Source: Moritella sp. 5
Lineage (GTDB): Bacteria > Pseudomonadota > Gammaproteobacteria > Enterobacterales > Moritellaceae
Reading direction: 5' to 3'
Assembly: GCF_018219455.1 (NCBI RefSeq)
Contig: NZ_CP056122.1
Coordinates: 2,356,001 to 2,420,000 of the forward strand
DNA length: 64,000 nucleotides
Below the pieces are notes generated by a model. It worked only from the letters and a program-made list of their open reading frames with translations, did not search any database and was not told the origin of the DNA. How positions within the stretch are numbered: position 1 is the first letter of the stretch; each line of letters opens with the position of its first letter. A program made the translations under genes and the position numbers. Below, one piece after another: positions 25,079 to 34,655 of this stretch.

Positions 25079-27375
25079 TGGATAAACTTGAACAGAGTCT
25101 CAATAAATCGTCGGTCAATAAAGACATTGTGTTACCTTCACCACATTGGCATGTTGTCCAGCGCTATAAATGGCGAATTCTTTTACTGTCTGTCTTTGTC
25201 TCTCTCTGTGCTGCGTTGTATTTATCAAAAGAACAACCGTTATACCGCGCTTCTGCCACGTTATTAATCGAAGCAAATCAAGCGCAAGCTGTTTCGTTTG
25301 ATTCAGTGCAAGGTCTTGATTCAAATAGAAAAGAGTATTATCTAACTCAGTTTGAAATACTTAAATCGGGGTCAATTGCGGAAACTGTATTTGACCGCTT
25401 AAATTTACAACAGCAACCATCATTTCAAAAACGTGAGAGTTGGCGTGATATAGCCGTCGCGTATATTCTTGATGCTTCACCTCTTCTTAAATCATTTATT
25501 ATGAATATTGATAGTGAATTTGCGGAGAACATTGGTGCGGGTTATATCAGTGGCGTACCACAATCAGCGACAGATATAGGTAATCAAGAGCTTGAAAGTC
25601 AACAAGTGAAAATTGCGCGTTTAAGGCAGTTTTCAAAACGTTTAACAGTGACGCCAATTAGAAAAACACAGCTTGTTAAGCTTTCATTTGAGAGTGAAGA
25701 TCCCGCACTTGCTGCAATGATTGCCAATGCTGTCGGCGAGGCATATATAGCACAAGACCTTGAGATAAAATCATCTATTAATAAAAATGCAGCTCACTGG
25801 TTAACAAAAAGACTTGAGGGTTTACGCCAGAGTCTTGATAAGTCTGAAACGCTATTACAAGCATATCGTAAAGATGAAAATATCATTGATTTACAAGATC
25901 GAGGCGGACGAGGATTAACCGGTTTAGTGAGTAATGAACTTGAGCAAACGTCTTATCAATTAGTTGAAGCTAAAAATGAGGTGAATCAGCTACGGAGTAT
26001 TGTGCGTGCTATTAATGAATTTGGGGTTAAAAACCTGGAGAGATTAGAGTCAATACCAGAGATAACATCACACCCGGTGATTCAAAATATCAAAAGTTTA
26101 AAGGTAAAAGCTAAATTAAAAGTATCGGAATTATCACAAATTTATGGTCGTAAGCATCCCGATCTTATTGCAGCTAAATCAGAGCTCTATACGGTGAACA
26201 AGCATCTGACAACACAAATTTCTAAATTAGTAAGAGGTTTGGAGAGAGAACTAAAAACCAAGAAAAGTAATGTTTCGGCTTTAGAAAGGCAATACAGTAA
26301 TATTCAGAATCAATTTCAAGATGTTATCGGTAAAGATAATGAATATCAAAAGTTAGTGCGAGACGTAGAAAGTAACCGGAAATTATATAATACGTTTCTA
26401 GAACGCTCTAAAGAAACGGCGCTGACGAGTGATTTTAATGCAGCTGTAGCACGTTTTACTGACAGAGCTAAAGCACCAAATAAACCGATTACGTTAAGTA
26501 CTAAAATAGCAGTTATTATTGTATTTATAATAACGGTATTGTTACATATCACCTATTTACTCATTAAAGAATATTTTACCGACAATTTTAACTCTGTGGG
26601 AGATATAGAAACTAAGCTTGGATTACCTGTGTTAGGTGTATTACCCAAGGTTGCTAGAAAACGAAATCAAGATTTAGATTTACATTATTTTTTTAATGAC
26701 GATGGCCGCCAGTTTTCTGAATCAGTGCGGACATTACGCACGAGCTTCCTGCTTGCACAGGGTCTGCGGGTTAATCAAGTGATAGGGATCATTTCATCTC
26801 AACCTAATGAAGGTAAGTCTACAACCGCGACAAATATTGCGTTCTCGTTAGCTCAGATCGAAAAGACAGTACTGATAGATGCTGATATGCGTAAACCAAG
26901 TTTGGCAAAGAACTTTCGCATTCCAAAAGATAAACCTGGACTTGCACAAGTGATAACGGGTAATGCTAATTTATCTGATTGTATTACCGTGGACCCAGCC
27001 TCGGGTGTTCATGTAATGACGTGCGGCCCAACACCGAAGAATGCGCAAGAATTACTATCCTCAAAACGTTTTAAGCAATTATTGGAAAGCCTCAGACAAT
27101 CTTATGATCGGATAGTTATTGATACGCCACCTATTCAAGCTGTCAGTGATTCATTGATTATATCTCTACACACAGACGCGATTATTTATGTCATTAAAAG
27201 CGAAGCGACACGAGTAAGATTAGTGCAAAACGGCATTCGTCGTCTTGCTAAAGTAGACGCCAATTTAGTCGGGATTGTGATGAACCACGTTAATACCGAT
27301 GGTGTTGCTGATTCTGAATATTATTACGGTTATTACAGTGATGATGATTATGCAGAAAAACCGACTAAGTCATAG
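25078..27375 (+). CDS. Polysaccharide co-polymerase/BY-kinase (Wzc/VpsO-like)
   Basis: 765 residues. A Wzz domain opens the protein, with membrane helices near 32-50 and 475-495 and a long coiled-coil periplasmic region between (including a GNVR-like stretch). The cytoplasmic kinase follows: Walker A NEGKSTTATNIAFS near 578, Walker A' VLIDADMRKPS near 600 and Walker B RIVIDTPPI near 680. The C-terminus is a tyrosine cluster (EYYYGYYSDDDY), the autophosphorylation sites of bacterial tyrosine kinases. It governs chain length and couples polymerisation to export through the OPX protein. It is the last gene of the operon. Confidence 0.94.
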   Translation: MDKLEQSLNKSSVNKDIVLPSPHWHVVQRYKWRILLLSVFVSLCAALYLSKEQPLYRASATLLIEANQAQAVSFDSVQGLDSNRKEYYLTQFEILKSGSIAETVFDRLNLQQQPSFQKRESWRDIAVAYILDASPLLKSFIMNIDSEFAENIGAGYISGVPQSATDIGNQELESQQVKIARLRQFSKRLTVTPIRKTQLVKLSFESEDPALAAMIANAVGEAYIAQDLEIKSSINKNAAHWLTKRLEGLRQSLDKSETLLQAYRKDENIIDLQDRGGRGLTGLVSNELEQTSYQLVEAKNEVNQLRSIVRAINEFGVKNLERLESIPEITSHPVIQNIKSLKVKAKLKVSELSQIYGRKHPDLIAAKSELYTVNKHLTTQISKLVRGLERELKTKKSNVSALERQYSNIQNQFQDVIGKDNEYQKLVRDVESNRKLYNTFLERSKETALTSDFNAAVARFTDRAKAPNKPITLSTKIAVIIVFIITVLLHITYLLIKEYFTDNFNSVGDIETKLGLPVLGVLPKVARKRNQDLDLHYFFNDDGRQFSESVRTLRTSFLLAQGLRVNQVIGIISSQPNEGKSTTATNIAFSLAQIEKTVLIDADMRKPSLAKNFRIPKDKPGLAQVITGNANLSDCITVDPASGVHVMTCGPTPKNAQELLSSKRFKQLLESLRQSYDRIVIDTPPIQAVSDSLIISLHTDAIIYVIKSEATRVRLVQNGIRRLAKVDANLVGIVMNHVNTDGVADSEYYYGYYSDDDYAEKPTKS

Positions 27376-27408
27376 TTTATCCCAATCTTAATCAGTGAGT
27401 TAATATTT

Positions 27409-27447
27409 ACAGCAAGCACTTGGATAAATATGACGTGTTTGCTGTTT
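27409..27447 (+). terminator. Terminator-like hairpin after the exopolysaccharide operon
   Basis: An 11-bp stem (ACAGCAAGCAC with GTGTTTGCTGT, one G-U pair), 15-nt loop, then TTATTC, 33 nt after the stop of the Wzc-like gene. The T-run is short, so the call is moderate. Confidence 0.5.
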
Positions 27448-27500
27448 ATTCAATTTATGGTTAAATGATGTAAATTATAAATTAGTTTACAAGGATTAAA

Positions 27501-27986
27501 ATGTTCACCTCTCGCATGTTCACTCGTTCTACATTCGTACTGACTTGGAGTGTATTACTGGCCGCTTGTACAGGCACTCCGCCTGATAACCTTGGTGTTG
27601 TTAACTCAAAGTTGGCTGTTTGCCCTGAATCACCGAATTGCGTATCAAGTGACAGTCTAGACGAAAGTCATTATGTGCCAGCTTTCAAATTAGAAGTGAA
27701 CGCTGAGCGGGTTTGGTCGGAAATTAAAGTCTATTTACAAGCGCAACACAATATGGAAATTATGATAGAAACGACAGATTACATATATGTCGAAAGTACG
27801 AGTACTTTAATGCGATTTGTCGATGACTTTGAACTTCACCTTCGTTTAAAAGATGGCATTATTGCGGTTAGGTCAGCATCGCGATTAGGTAAGTCAGACT
27901 TTGGTGTAAATAAGCAGCGTGTTGATGATTTATATAAGATTTTGAATGATAAAGGCTTAGTTAGCGAGGCGCCTAAGCCAATTTGA
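27501..27986 (+). CDS. DUF1499 lipoprotein
   Basis: 161 residues. A signal peptide ends in a lipobox-like LLAAC (cysteine near residue 24), so an outer- or inner-membrane lipoprotein is likely. The mature part is a DUF1499 domain: LAVCPESPNCVSSDS near the start, then a mixed alpha/beta body with FVDDFELHLRLKDGIIAVRSASRLGKSDFGVNKQRVDDLY, whose RSASRxGxxDxGxNxxR pattern defines the family. The function of DUF1499 is unknown. A preceding AAGGA box sits 8 nt from the ATG. It is a single gene bounded by terminators. Confidence 0.85.
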   Translation: MFTSRMFTRSTFVLTWSVLLAACTGTPPDNLGVVNSKLAVCPESPNCVSSDSLDESHYVPAFKLEVNAERVWSEIKVYLQAQHNMEIMIETTDYIYVESTSTLMRFVDDFELHLRLKDGIIAVRSASRLGKSDFGVNKQRVDDLYKILNDKGLVSEAPKPI

Positions 27987-27989
27987 TTA

Positions 27990-28019
27990 ATGGGTAATAC
28001 ATTTTATTGTATTACCCAT
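27990..28019. terminator. Bidirectional intrinsic terminator
   Basis: A perfect 12-bp stem (ATGGGTAATACA with TGTATTACCCAT) and 6-nt loop lie three bases after the DUF1499 stop, followed by TTTTAGTTTTA. It lies between convergent genes and probably also ends the cyd operon read from the minus strand, where A-rich flanks supply the U-run. Confidence 0.8.
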
Positions 28020-28072
28020 TTTTAGTTTTATTAATATATAGATTGTTTTAATTACCGATTCATTACGGGAGA

Positions 28073-29836
28073 TTAGAAGTAATTTAACAGTTTTCGGTAA
28101 TAATCATTGGTTTCCATTAAGGTTTTATGGTCCCCTTGGGCTACGATAGTGCCTTCATCCATAACGATGATGTGATCCATTTTTTGTAACATTAATGGTT
28201 TGTGCGTGATCAGGAGTAAGCTTTGTCGTGATTGCTCAAGTTGTTCAAATAGGTTTGTAATGATTGTTCTTTCACTATGACGATCAAGTCCTTTGGTTGG
28301 CTCATCGAGAACGAGTACCTTTGCATTTCGTAATAACACTTGCGCTAAACATAAACGTTGCTTTTGACCACCGGATAAACCAGAACCTGTTTCTCCTAAC
28401 CAAGTGCTAAACCCATTTTCTAGTTCATCAATAAAATCGATTAACCCCACAACCCGACATACATCACGCATTTGTGACTCTGTTATTTTCGGGTTTGCTA
28501 AGCGAAGGTTATCACCAATCGTTGCATGAAAAAGATGGCTGTTTTGGCTCATTAATGCAATGTGTTCACGTAATGATTCTGTACTCAACTCATTTAAGTC
28601 AATGTCATCAATGGTGATACCAGGCTTTAACTTACCGACCATATCTGAACGTGGTGTATTGTTAGATGGGGGAATAGGCCAGAATCCCATTAATAGATTT
28701 ACTAAGGTTGATTTACCCGCACCACTGGCACCGATAATCGCAACTTTCTTACCTTGTTGAATGGTAAGGTCAATATCTTTTAAAACACAGTCATGACCAT
28801 CAGGGTAAGTGAAACTTAAATTATTAAACTTAATTGGACCTGTTGTCACTAAAGTATCACCACCTAGGTCGGGAATAGGTTTATCAATAATCTCGAACAA
28901 GCGAGCGGCACTGTCATGCACTTTAGGTAAGATTTGGCAGGCGAGGGGCATATTAATGACTGTTTCGAAACAAACTAAAATGAGTAACGCAGCACTGGCA
29001 ACAAATTCCGGTTTTAAATCGCCAGTTTGTACCAGAGGTACGAGTAGATATATGCTTGCCAGCACGGTTGTGTTAATGGCTAAAAATGTTAAAGCTGTGG
29101 CGAATGCATGCAGGCGGTGTAAATGTAATTCAGCGCGGTGATAGTTTTCAGACACACGATGAATCGATTGTTGATATTGCTGTGATATTTGATAAACCAA
29201 TAATTCACGCATTGATGCCATGCCGTCGACTAATTCAACTTTTAGCTCACTCGAGAGTTTCGCTTGTTGTTGTGCGCGCTTTTTGCTTAATAATAAAATG
29301 AATATTGGTAAAACAAAACCGACAAGAATTAATGCACCGACAATAACAAACGCGAGATCGGATGAAATAAAACTCACCCCCAAGCCAACAAGTGGAATAC
29401 TACAAATAGCAAGTAATGCCGGTAGTAACACTCTTAAGTAAAAGTTATCAAGTTCATCGATGTCTTGCTGCAAACGAGCAAGGATATCTGCTGACTTGAA
29501 GTTAACACGGTAGTAGGGCAATAAAGGCTCTAAGCGTGTATAAAAATAGTAACGTAATGCAGCAAGTGTATTAAATGTTGCACGGTGAGTTAACAAACGT
29601 TCAGCATATCGACCTGCTGTACGTACGATGGCTAAAAAACGGATAATGGCGGCAGGCGTGAAATAGTTAGCTGTTACACCAGACAGTCCTGCAATCGCCA
29701 TGATAGTAATGAACCAACCGGAAATCGCGAGTAAGCCAATATTAGCCATCACGGTAATAATAGACAACAAGGTACCAAGTAACATTAAAGGGAGTTGTGG
29801 TTTAAGTAGTCTCATCAATCTAACTAATGGATTCAT
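28073..29836 (-). CDS. cydC: Heterodimeric ABC transporter CydC (thiol/heme exporter for cytochrome bd assembly)
   Basis: 587 residues: six-helix ABC-exporter membrane domain (about 15-310) and ATPase domain (about 335-587). Walker A GASGAGKSTL is near 372, signature LSGGQKQRLCLAQVLL near 494, Walker B VLVLDEPTKGLD near 514 and the switch His in ITHK. CydDC is required to assemble cytochrome bd and exports reduced thiols or heme-related cargo from the cytoplasm. The start ATG overlaps the end of cydD by 4 bp (ATGA). It is the last gene of the cyd operon. Confidence 0.92.
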   Translation of the reverse strand: MNPLVRLMRLLKPQLPLMLLGTLLSIITVMANIGLLAISGWFITIMAIAGLSGVTANYFTPAAIIRFLAIVRTAGRYAERLLTHRATFNTLAALRYYFYTRLEPLLPYYRVNFKSADILARLQQDIDELDNFYLRVLLPALLAICSIPLVGLGVSFISSDLAFVIVGALILVGFVLPIFILLLSKKRAQQQAKLSSELKVELVDGMASMRELLVYQISQQYQQSIHRVSENYHRAELHLHRLHAFATALTFLAINTTVLASIYLLVPLVQTGDLKPEFVASAALLILVCFETVINMPLACQILPKVHDSAARLFEIIDKPIPDLGGDTLVTTGPIKFNNLSFTYPDGHDCVLKDIDLTIQQGKKVAIIGASGAGKSTLVNLLMGFWPIPPSNNTPRSDMVGKLKPGITIDDIDLNELSTESLREHIALMSQNSHLFHATIGDNLRLANPKITESQMRDVCRVVGLIDFIDELENGFSTWLGETGSGLSGGQKQRLCLAQVLLRNAKVLVLDEPTKGLDRHSERTIITNLFEQLEQSRQSLLLITHKPLMLQKMDHIIVMDEGTIVAQGDHKTLMETNDYYRKLLNYF

Positions 29837-31584
29837 ACGCTTATCTCCATATCGATGTTAACAGTATTTGCATAGCTGCCATTTAGCTCAAGTAATTCTG
29901 TGTGGCTACCTTGTTCGATAATTTGACCTTGTTCTAATACAATGATCTGTTTCGCGTCAATCACGGTATGTAAACGATGGGCAATAACAATAACCAAATG
30001 TTGTTTTGCATATTCAGCGATGCTATCACTGACAATTTGTTCGGTATCTTTATCTAAATGGCTGCTTGGTTCATCAAGAATGAGTACATCCGGCTGGTGG
30101 TAAAATGCGCGTGCTAATGCTAACCGTTGAGATTGACCACCAGAAATACCAACACCACCTTCACCAACATGGGTATTTAATCCGTCTTTTAATTGCGATA
30201 CGAAATCAGCAAGGCCGACACTGGTTAATACTTGTTGTATTTTAGCGTTGTCATAGTCTTCTGTTAACGCAATATTGAAACCAAGACTGCCGTAGAAAAC
30301 GTGACCTTGTTGTGCGATCCAGCCACAATGATTTAACCAAGCATCACGCTCTGCGGATGTGTGTTTAGTACCGTTGATCGTCATTGAACCACTATCAGGG
30401 GTATTAAAACCTAAGATGGTATCGATCAGCGTTGACTTACCCGCGCCACTTTCGCCAATAACAGCATATAAACCGTGATTAGACAGTGTTAAGTTAATAT
30501 TTTTAAGCGTGTTCTTACGACCCGAGTAGGTGAAGTTAACATCTGTTAAGCTGATATCGAAAGGTGCTTTAAACTGCGTTTCAGTTTGGTTTTCTTTAAT
30601 TGGTGTACTGAGAATTTGTAGCATATCTTGGGCTGCGGTAACCCCCGCCATTTTGGCGTGATACTGAGTACCTAATTGTCTAAATGGTAAATAGAATTCC
30701 GGGGCCAGTAACAATACCCACAGCGCTAATAAATAATCAACACCACCATAATAAAGTCTAAAACCTAAGATCACAGCAACAAGCGCAATGGCAATAGAGG
30801 CCAAAAACTCTAACATGAATGAAGAAAGAAAGGCGACCTTTAAGATACCCATGGTTTGGTTACCATAGTCTTCACTAATGGTTTTTACTGCAGCCATTTC
30901 TTGGCGCGATGCGTTGAATATTTTAAGCTGGGTAAGCCCTTGAATAATATCAAGAAAATGACTGCTCATGCGCAGTAGCTTGGTCCAATGTTTTTGGTTT
31001 AAATCATGCGCTTTATGGCCAATGATGATCATAAACATCGGTACCATTGGTGCTGTTAACATTAAGACTAAACCAGAACGCCAATCCATCGGGAATACTG
31101 CAAATAAAATAGCGCTTGGGATCACCGAACAATAAGCGACAATAGGTAAGTAACCGGAGAAGTAATCTTCGAGTGAGTCAACACCTTGATGCAGCAGTTG
31201 GGCTATTTTAGCGCTGCCGATAGTTTGTGTTTTTGCGGGACCCATTGCGAACAAGTGCTGCAACAACTGTTGTCTAATTGACACTTTGATTAGCATGGCT
31301 GCATGGCGACTGTATCGCTCACTGATATAGCCGAATATAGTACGAATAATGATGATGGCAACTAAGCCAAATAATAATGGTTTTATTTCTGCGATAGCTT
31401 TGTTTGAGAATATAATTTCGTTGATGATACCAGCTAAAATAGCCATTTGAACGATCATTAATATGCCATTCAACGAGCCTAATGCAATCGCTTTGCTTAA
31501 ACGACCTTGGGCGTGGGTTCGCTGGCTTTTTAGCCAAGTTAGAAGTTCTTTTTGTGTGTAATCTGTTTTTACTGATTCTGTCAT
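29833..31584 (-). CDS. cydD: Heterodimeric ABC transporter CydD
   Basis: 583 residues with the ABC-exporter layout. The membrane domain (about 25-325) includes the family stretch QQLLQHLFAMGPAKTQTIGSAKIAQLL. The ATPase has Walker A GESGAGKSTLIDTIL near 378, signature ISGGQSQRLALARAF near 482 and Walker B VLILDEPSSHLD near 504. It partners CydC. The start lies 123 bp after cydX, a gap holding a duplicated 14-bp motif and a short GC-rich hairpin, so cydDC may have some independent control or mRNA processing. Confidence 0.92.
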   Translation of the reverse strand: MTESVKTDYTQKELLTWLKSQRTHAQGRLSKAIALGSLNGILMIVQMAILAGIINEIIFSNKAIAEIKPLLFGLVAIIIIRTIFGYISERYSRHAAMLIKVSIRQQLLQHLFAMGPAKTQTIGSAKIAQLLHQGVDSLEDYFSGYLPIVAYCSVIPSAILFAVFPMDWRSGLVLMLTAPMVPMFMIIIGHKAHDLNQKHWTKLLRMSSHFLDIIQGLTQLKIFNASRQEMAAVKTISEDYGNQTMGILKVAFLSSFMLEFLASIAIALVAVILGFRLYYGGVDYLLALWVLLLAPEFYLPFRQLGTQYHAKMAGVTAAQDMLQILSTPIKENQTETQFKAPFDISLTDVNFTYSGRKNTLKNINLTLSNHGLYAVIGESGAGKSTLIDTILGFNTPDSGSMTINGTKHTSAERDAWLNHCGWIAQQGHVFYGSLGFNIALTEDYDNAKIQQVLTSVGLADFVSQLKDGLNTHVGEGGVGISGGQSQRLALARAFYHQPDVLILDEPSSHLDKDTEQIVSDSIAEYAKQHLVIVIAHRLHTVIDAKQIIVLEQGQIIEQGSHTELLELNGSYANTVNIDMEISV

Positions 31585-31591
31585 TGGGTAG

Positions 31592-31637
31592 CCTGAAATT
31601 GGAGGAATATTGAAAGAATAGACCCTGAAATTGGAGG
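31592..31637. repeat. 14-bp direct repeat between cydX and cydD
   Basis: CCTGAAATTGGAGG occurs at 31592-31605 and again at 31624-31637, 32 bp apart. The copy nearer cydD overlaps its ribosome-binding region on the minus strand. A short CGCCC...GGGCG hairpin lies just beyond the second copy (31650-31666). Possibly a duplication scar or a regulatory pair. Confidence 0.5.
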
Positions 31638-31707
31638 TTTAGAAACAGACGCCCGTCCTTGGGCGCAGAGCTTAATCCTTACTTTTTATAACTTTAATTA
31701 TGCTTAG

Positions 31708-31842
31708 TTACTTTTTATTCTTTTGATCGTCCTGATCTTTTGCGATGTTATCCGTGTGTTGTTCCATTTCGTACCACATTACATTAATGATACCGAGTGA
31801 AACAGCCAGCAAAACACCTAGAATCCAACTGAAATACCACAT
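31708..31842 (-). CDS. cydX: Cytochrome bd small subunit CydX
   Basis: 44-residue protein too short for most gene finders. It starts MWYFSWILGVLLAVSLGIIN and continues VMWYEMEQHTDN with a charged, Lys/Asp-rich tail. The aromatic MWYFxWxLG opening and single membrane helix are diagnostic of CydX (YbgT), a structural subunit that stabilises the heme arrangement of CydAB. An AGGAG Shine-Dalgarno lies nine bases before the ATG. It begins 10 bp after the cydB stop, the usual cydABX order. Confidence 0.93.
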   Translation of the reverse strand: MWYFSWILGVLLAVSLGIINVMWYEMEQHTDNIAKDQDDQKNKK

Positions 31843-31852
31843 GGTTTACTCC

Positions 31853-32992
31853 TTAATAAGATGAATGATTATTATTTTCAATTTCTGAACGAGTTACCGT
31901 TCTCCACATCTTGCTATAGCACCAGATGGTGTAACAAAGAATAATAGGTAAGAATACTGCAACAACCATCAACATTAAGTTTAACGTACCTTCACTCGAT
32001 ACAGCATCCCATAATGTTAAGCTGTGATTGGGTGTGCTACTTGAAGGCATAACAAATGGGAACATAGATACACCCATAGTGAAAATTACACCGGCAATTG
32101 ATAATGCACTTGCAGTAAACGCTAGACCACCCGGCTTGAAGCGTGCAAGTAAGCCCGCGATAATAGCCATAACAATACCGGTTGTTGGTAATAACCAAAG
32201 TACAGGATGTGCATTAAAGTTATTTAACCAAGCGCCAGTTGCTGTTGTTACAACTTTTGTTGTTGGCTGTGCAAGGGCAAATGGGTCTATCGTGCTTTGA
32301 ATGATAAAACCATCAATTGAAGTGGCAATCATTAGACCTGCAAGGCTAAAGCTAACAACAAGTACAGCTGCAAATATCTGTGCTGCTTTTGCTGAACGAG
32401 CGGCAACATGTTCATCTGTACGCATTGATAACCAAGTGCCACCGTGCATTAACACCATAGAAACACTGACTACACCACTAAGTAGCGCAAACGGGTTGAA
32501 TAAAGCAAAGAATGAACCTGTATACGTAACACGCATAAATTCATCAAAGTTAAATGGTACACCTTGCAATAAATTACCAAACGCAATACCGAACACTAAT
32601 GTTGGGACCATGCTGCCAACGAATAAGGCTTTATCCCAGTTGTAGCGCCATTTTGGTGAATCAATCTTACTGCGATAATCAAAGCCAAGTGGGCGTAAGA
32701 ATAAGCAGAAAAGTGTCAGCATCATGGCAAAATAGAAACCACTAAATGCGGTTGCATATACCATTGGCCATGCAGCGAATAACGACGCTCCCGCGGTAAT
32801 CAACCATACTTGGTTACCGTCCCAGTGAGCGGCAATCGTATTGATCACAACACGGCGTTCAGTATCATCTTTTGCAACGAAGGGCAGTAAGCCACCCACG
32901 CCCATATCCATTCCATCGGTCACTGCAAAACCGATGAGTAAAACACCGATGATTAACCACCAGATAAGTTTTAAGCTTTCATAATCAAACAT
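31853..32992 (-). CDS. cydB: Cytochrome bd ubiquinol oxidase subunit II CydB
   Basis: 379 residues, the E. coli length. It begins MFDYESLKLIWWLIIGVLLI with the GFAVTDGMDMGVGGLLPF motif and has eight to nine membrane helices; the AAHWDGNQVWLITAGAS block is conserved. CydB partners CydA in the inner membrane, reducing oxygen with quinol under low oxygen or stress. It sits 11 bp after cydA in the operon. Confidence 0.96.
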   Translation of the reverse strand: MFDYESLKLIWWLIIGVLLIGFAVTDGMDMGVGGLLPFVAKDDTERRVVINTIAAHWDGNQVWLITAGASLFAAWPMVYATAFSGFYFAMMLTLFCLFLRPLGFDYRSKIDSPKWRYNWDKALFVGSMVPTLVFGIAFGNLLQGVPFNFDEFMRVTYTGSFFALFNPFALLSGVVSVSMVLMHGGTWLSMRTDEHVAARSAKAAQIFAAVLVVSFSLAGLMIATSIDGFIIQSTIDPFALAQPTTKVVTTATGAWLNNFNAHPVLWLLPTTGIVMAIIAGLLARFKPGGLAFTASALSIAGVIFTMGVSMFPFVMPSSSTPNHSLTLWDAVSSEGTLNLMLMVVAVFLPIILCYTIWCYSKMWRTVTRSEIENNNHSSY

Positions 32993-33003
32993 AATCTAAG
33001 CCC

Positions 33004-34593
33004 TTAGTATTTGTCTTGACGTAATTGTGGTGATGCTTGTTGCTCTTCTTTTTCAAAATGGTAACGGCCAGTGTGTAGCGCGCTTGGACCAATTTTCGCA
33101 AACTTGATCATTAACCACATTTCAATAACGAACAAAATGGCATAAACAGCAATGAATGAAATCATCGTAAAGAGTACTGAACTTGCTTCGTGGCTTGAAG
33201 TCGCCATGAACGTTGGTAAAATCTCACTGATAGCCCAAGGTTGACGACCTACTTCAGCAACGAACCAGCCTGTTTCAATTGCAATCCAAGGTAGTGGTAG
33301 TGCAAATAGAATTGCTTTCAATAACCAACGTTTTTGTTCAATTTGACGACGCGCGTTAAAGTAGAAGGCTAAGATGAATAAGCCAAACATAACAACGCCA
33401 CTACCAACCATCATGCGGAATGCCCAAAATATTGGCGCAACAGGTGGGATAGAATCTTCAACGGCCATCTGAATTTGTTCTTCAGTCGCATCAACGACAT
33501 TTTCAGAGTAACGTTTTAACAATAGGCCATAGCCTAAGTCGTCTTTATACTCATTGAAACGAGCAATGTTTTCAGGCGTTTCTTCACCACCACGCAATTT
33601 TTGTAAGTAGTCATAAGCGATCATACCTTCACGAATACGTGCTTCATGTTCTTTCTTAAGATCACTGATACCTGTCACTTGACCGTCTAAAGAACGTGTT
33701 GCGATAATACCGAGCGCATAAGGAATCTTGATCGCGTAATCTGTTTCCATCGTTTCTTCATTGGGTAAACCAACTAACGTAAACGCGGCAGGTGCGGGTT
33801 CGGTATGGAACTCTGCCTCAATGGCGGCAAGCTTCACACGCTGCACTTCACCGACTTCATAACCAGATTCATCACCCAGTAACAACACTGAGCAGATGGC
33901 TGCAACACCGAAACCACAGGCTACAGAGAATGAACGTTTTGCAAATGCAACGTCGCGCCCTTTAAGCAAGTAGTAACTACTGATACTCATTACAAACATA
34001 GCGCCAGCTACATAACCAGCCGCGACAGTATGAATAAATTTAACTTGTGCAACAGGGTTGAAAACAAGTTCAGAAAAACTAACCATTTCCATACGCATGG
34101 TTGCGTAGTTAAATTCGCTTCCTATAGGGTTTTGCATCCAACCGTTCGCAACAAGGATCCACATTGCAGATAGGTTAGTACCGATTGCCATTAAGAAAGT
34201 AGCAGCTAAATGCTGTCGCTTACTTAATCTATCCCAACCGAGTAAGAACATGCCAACAAAGGTAGATTCGAGGAAGAAGGCCATCAAGCCTTCGATCGCT
34301 AGCGGTGCACCGAAGACATCACCTACATAATGAGAGTAATATGACCAGTTGGTACCGAATTCAAACTCCATTGTTAAACCCGTCGCGACCCCGATCGCGA
34401 AGTTAATAGCAAAGAGTTTACCCCAGAATTTAGTCATATCACGGTAGATAATACGTCCTGTCATCACGTATACCGCTTCCATGATAAACAGGATCCAAGT
34501 CATACCGATTGTTAATGGTACAAAAAGGAAGTGGAATAGAGCTGTGATGGCGAATTGCCAACGAGAAAACTCTACTAAGGTTTCATTAATCAT
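33004..34593 (-). CDS. cydA: Cytochrome bd ubiquinol oxidase subunit I CydA
   Basis: 529 residues with nine membrane helices. The N-terminal [20 protein letters not shown] holds the conserved heme ligand His, and GRQPWAI near 430 is the family signature. Its length and the charged insert near 255-380 indicate the long quinol-binding loop type, as in E. coli. The gene starts 49 bp after the GbsR-type regulator; that gap contains an AGAGGGGT ribosome site and an A/T heptamer repeat that also spans the regulator's stop codon. No separate terminator or clear promoter is seen, so it is probably cotranscribed with the regulator. Confidence 0.96.
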   Translation of the reverse strand: MINETLVEFSRWQFAITALFHFLFVPLTIGMTWILFIMEAVYVMTGRIIYRDMTKFWGKLFAINFAIGVATGLTMEFEFGTNWSYYSHYVGDVFGAPLAIEGLMAFFLESTFVGMFLLGWDRLSKRQHLAATFLMAIGTNLSAMWILVANGWMQNPIGSEFNYATMRMEMVSFSELVFNPVAQVKFIHTVAAGYVAGAMFVMSISSYYLLKGRDVAFAKRSFSVACGFGVAAICSVLLLGDESGYEVGEVQRVKLAAIEAEFHTEPAPAAFTLVGLPNEETMETDYAIKIPYALGIIATRSLDGQVTGISDLKKEHEARIREGMIAYDYLQKLRGGEETPENIARFNEYKDDLGYGLLLKRYSENVVDATEEQIQMAVEDSIPPVAPIFWAFRMMVGSGVVMFGLFILAFYFNARRQIEQKRWLLKAILFALPLPWIAIETGWFVAEVGRQPWAISEILPTFMATSSHEASSVLFTMISFIAVYAILFVIEMWLMIKFAKIGPSALHTGRYHFEKEEQQASPQLRQDKY

Positions 34594-34630
34594 TGTTGTA
34601 ATACCCCTCTAGATTAATTAGAATCAGATT

Positions 34631-34655
34631 ATTTTTTATTTTTTATTTTTTATTT
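34631..34655. repeat. Heptanucleotide tandem repeat across the regulator stop codon
   Basis: Three perfect ATTTTTT units (34631-34651) plus a partial ATTT. On the minus strand they cover the last Lys codons and the TAA of the GbsR-type gene and the start of the spacer to cydA. Since 7 is not a multiple of 3, unit gain or loss upstream of the stop would alter the protein end. Confidence 0.7.
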
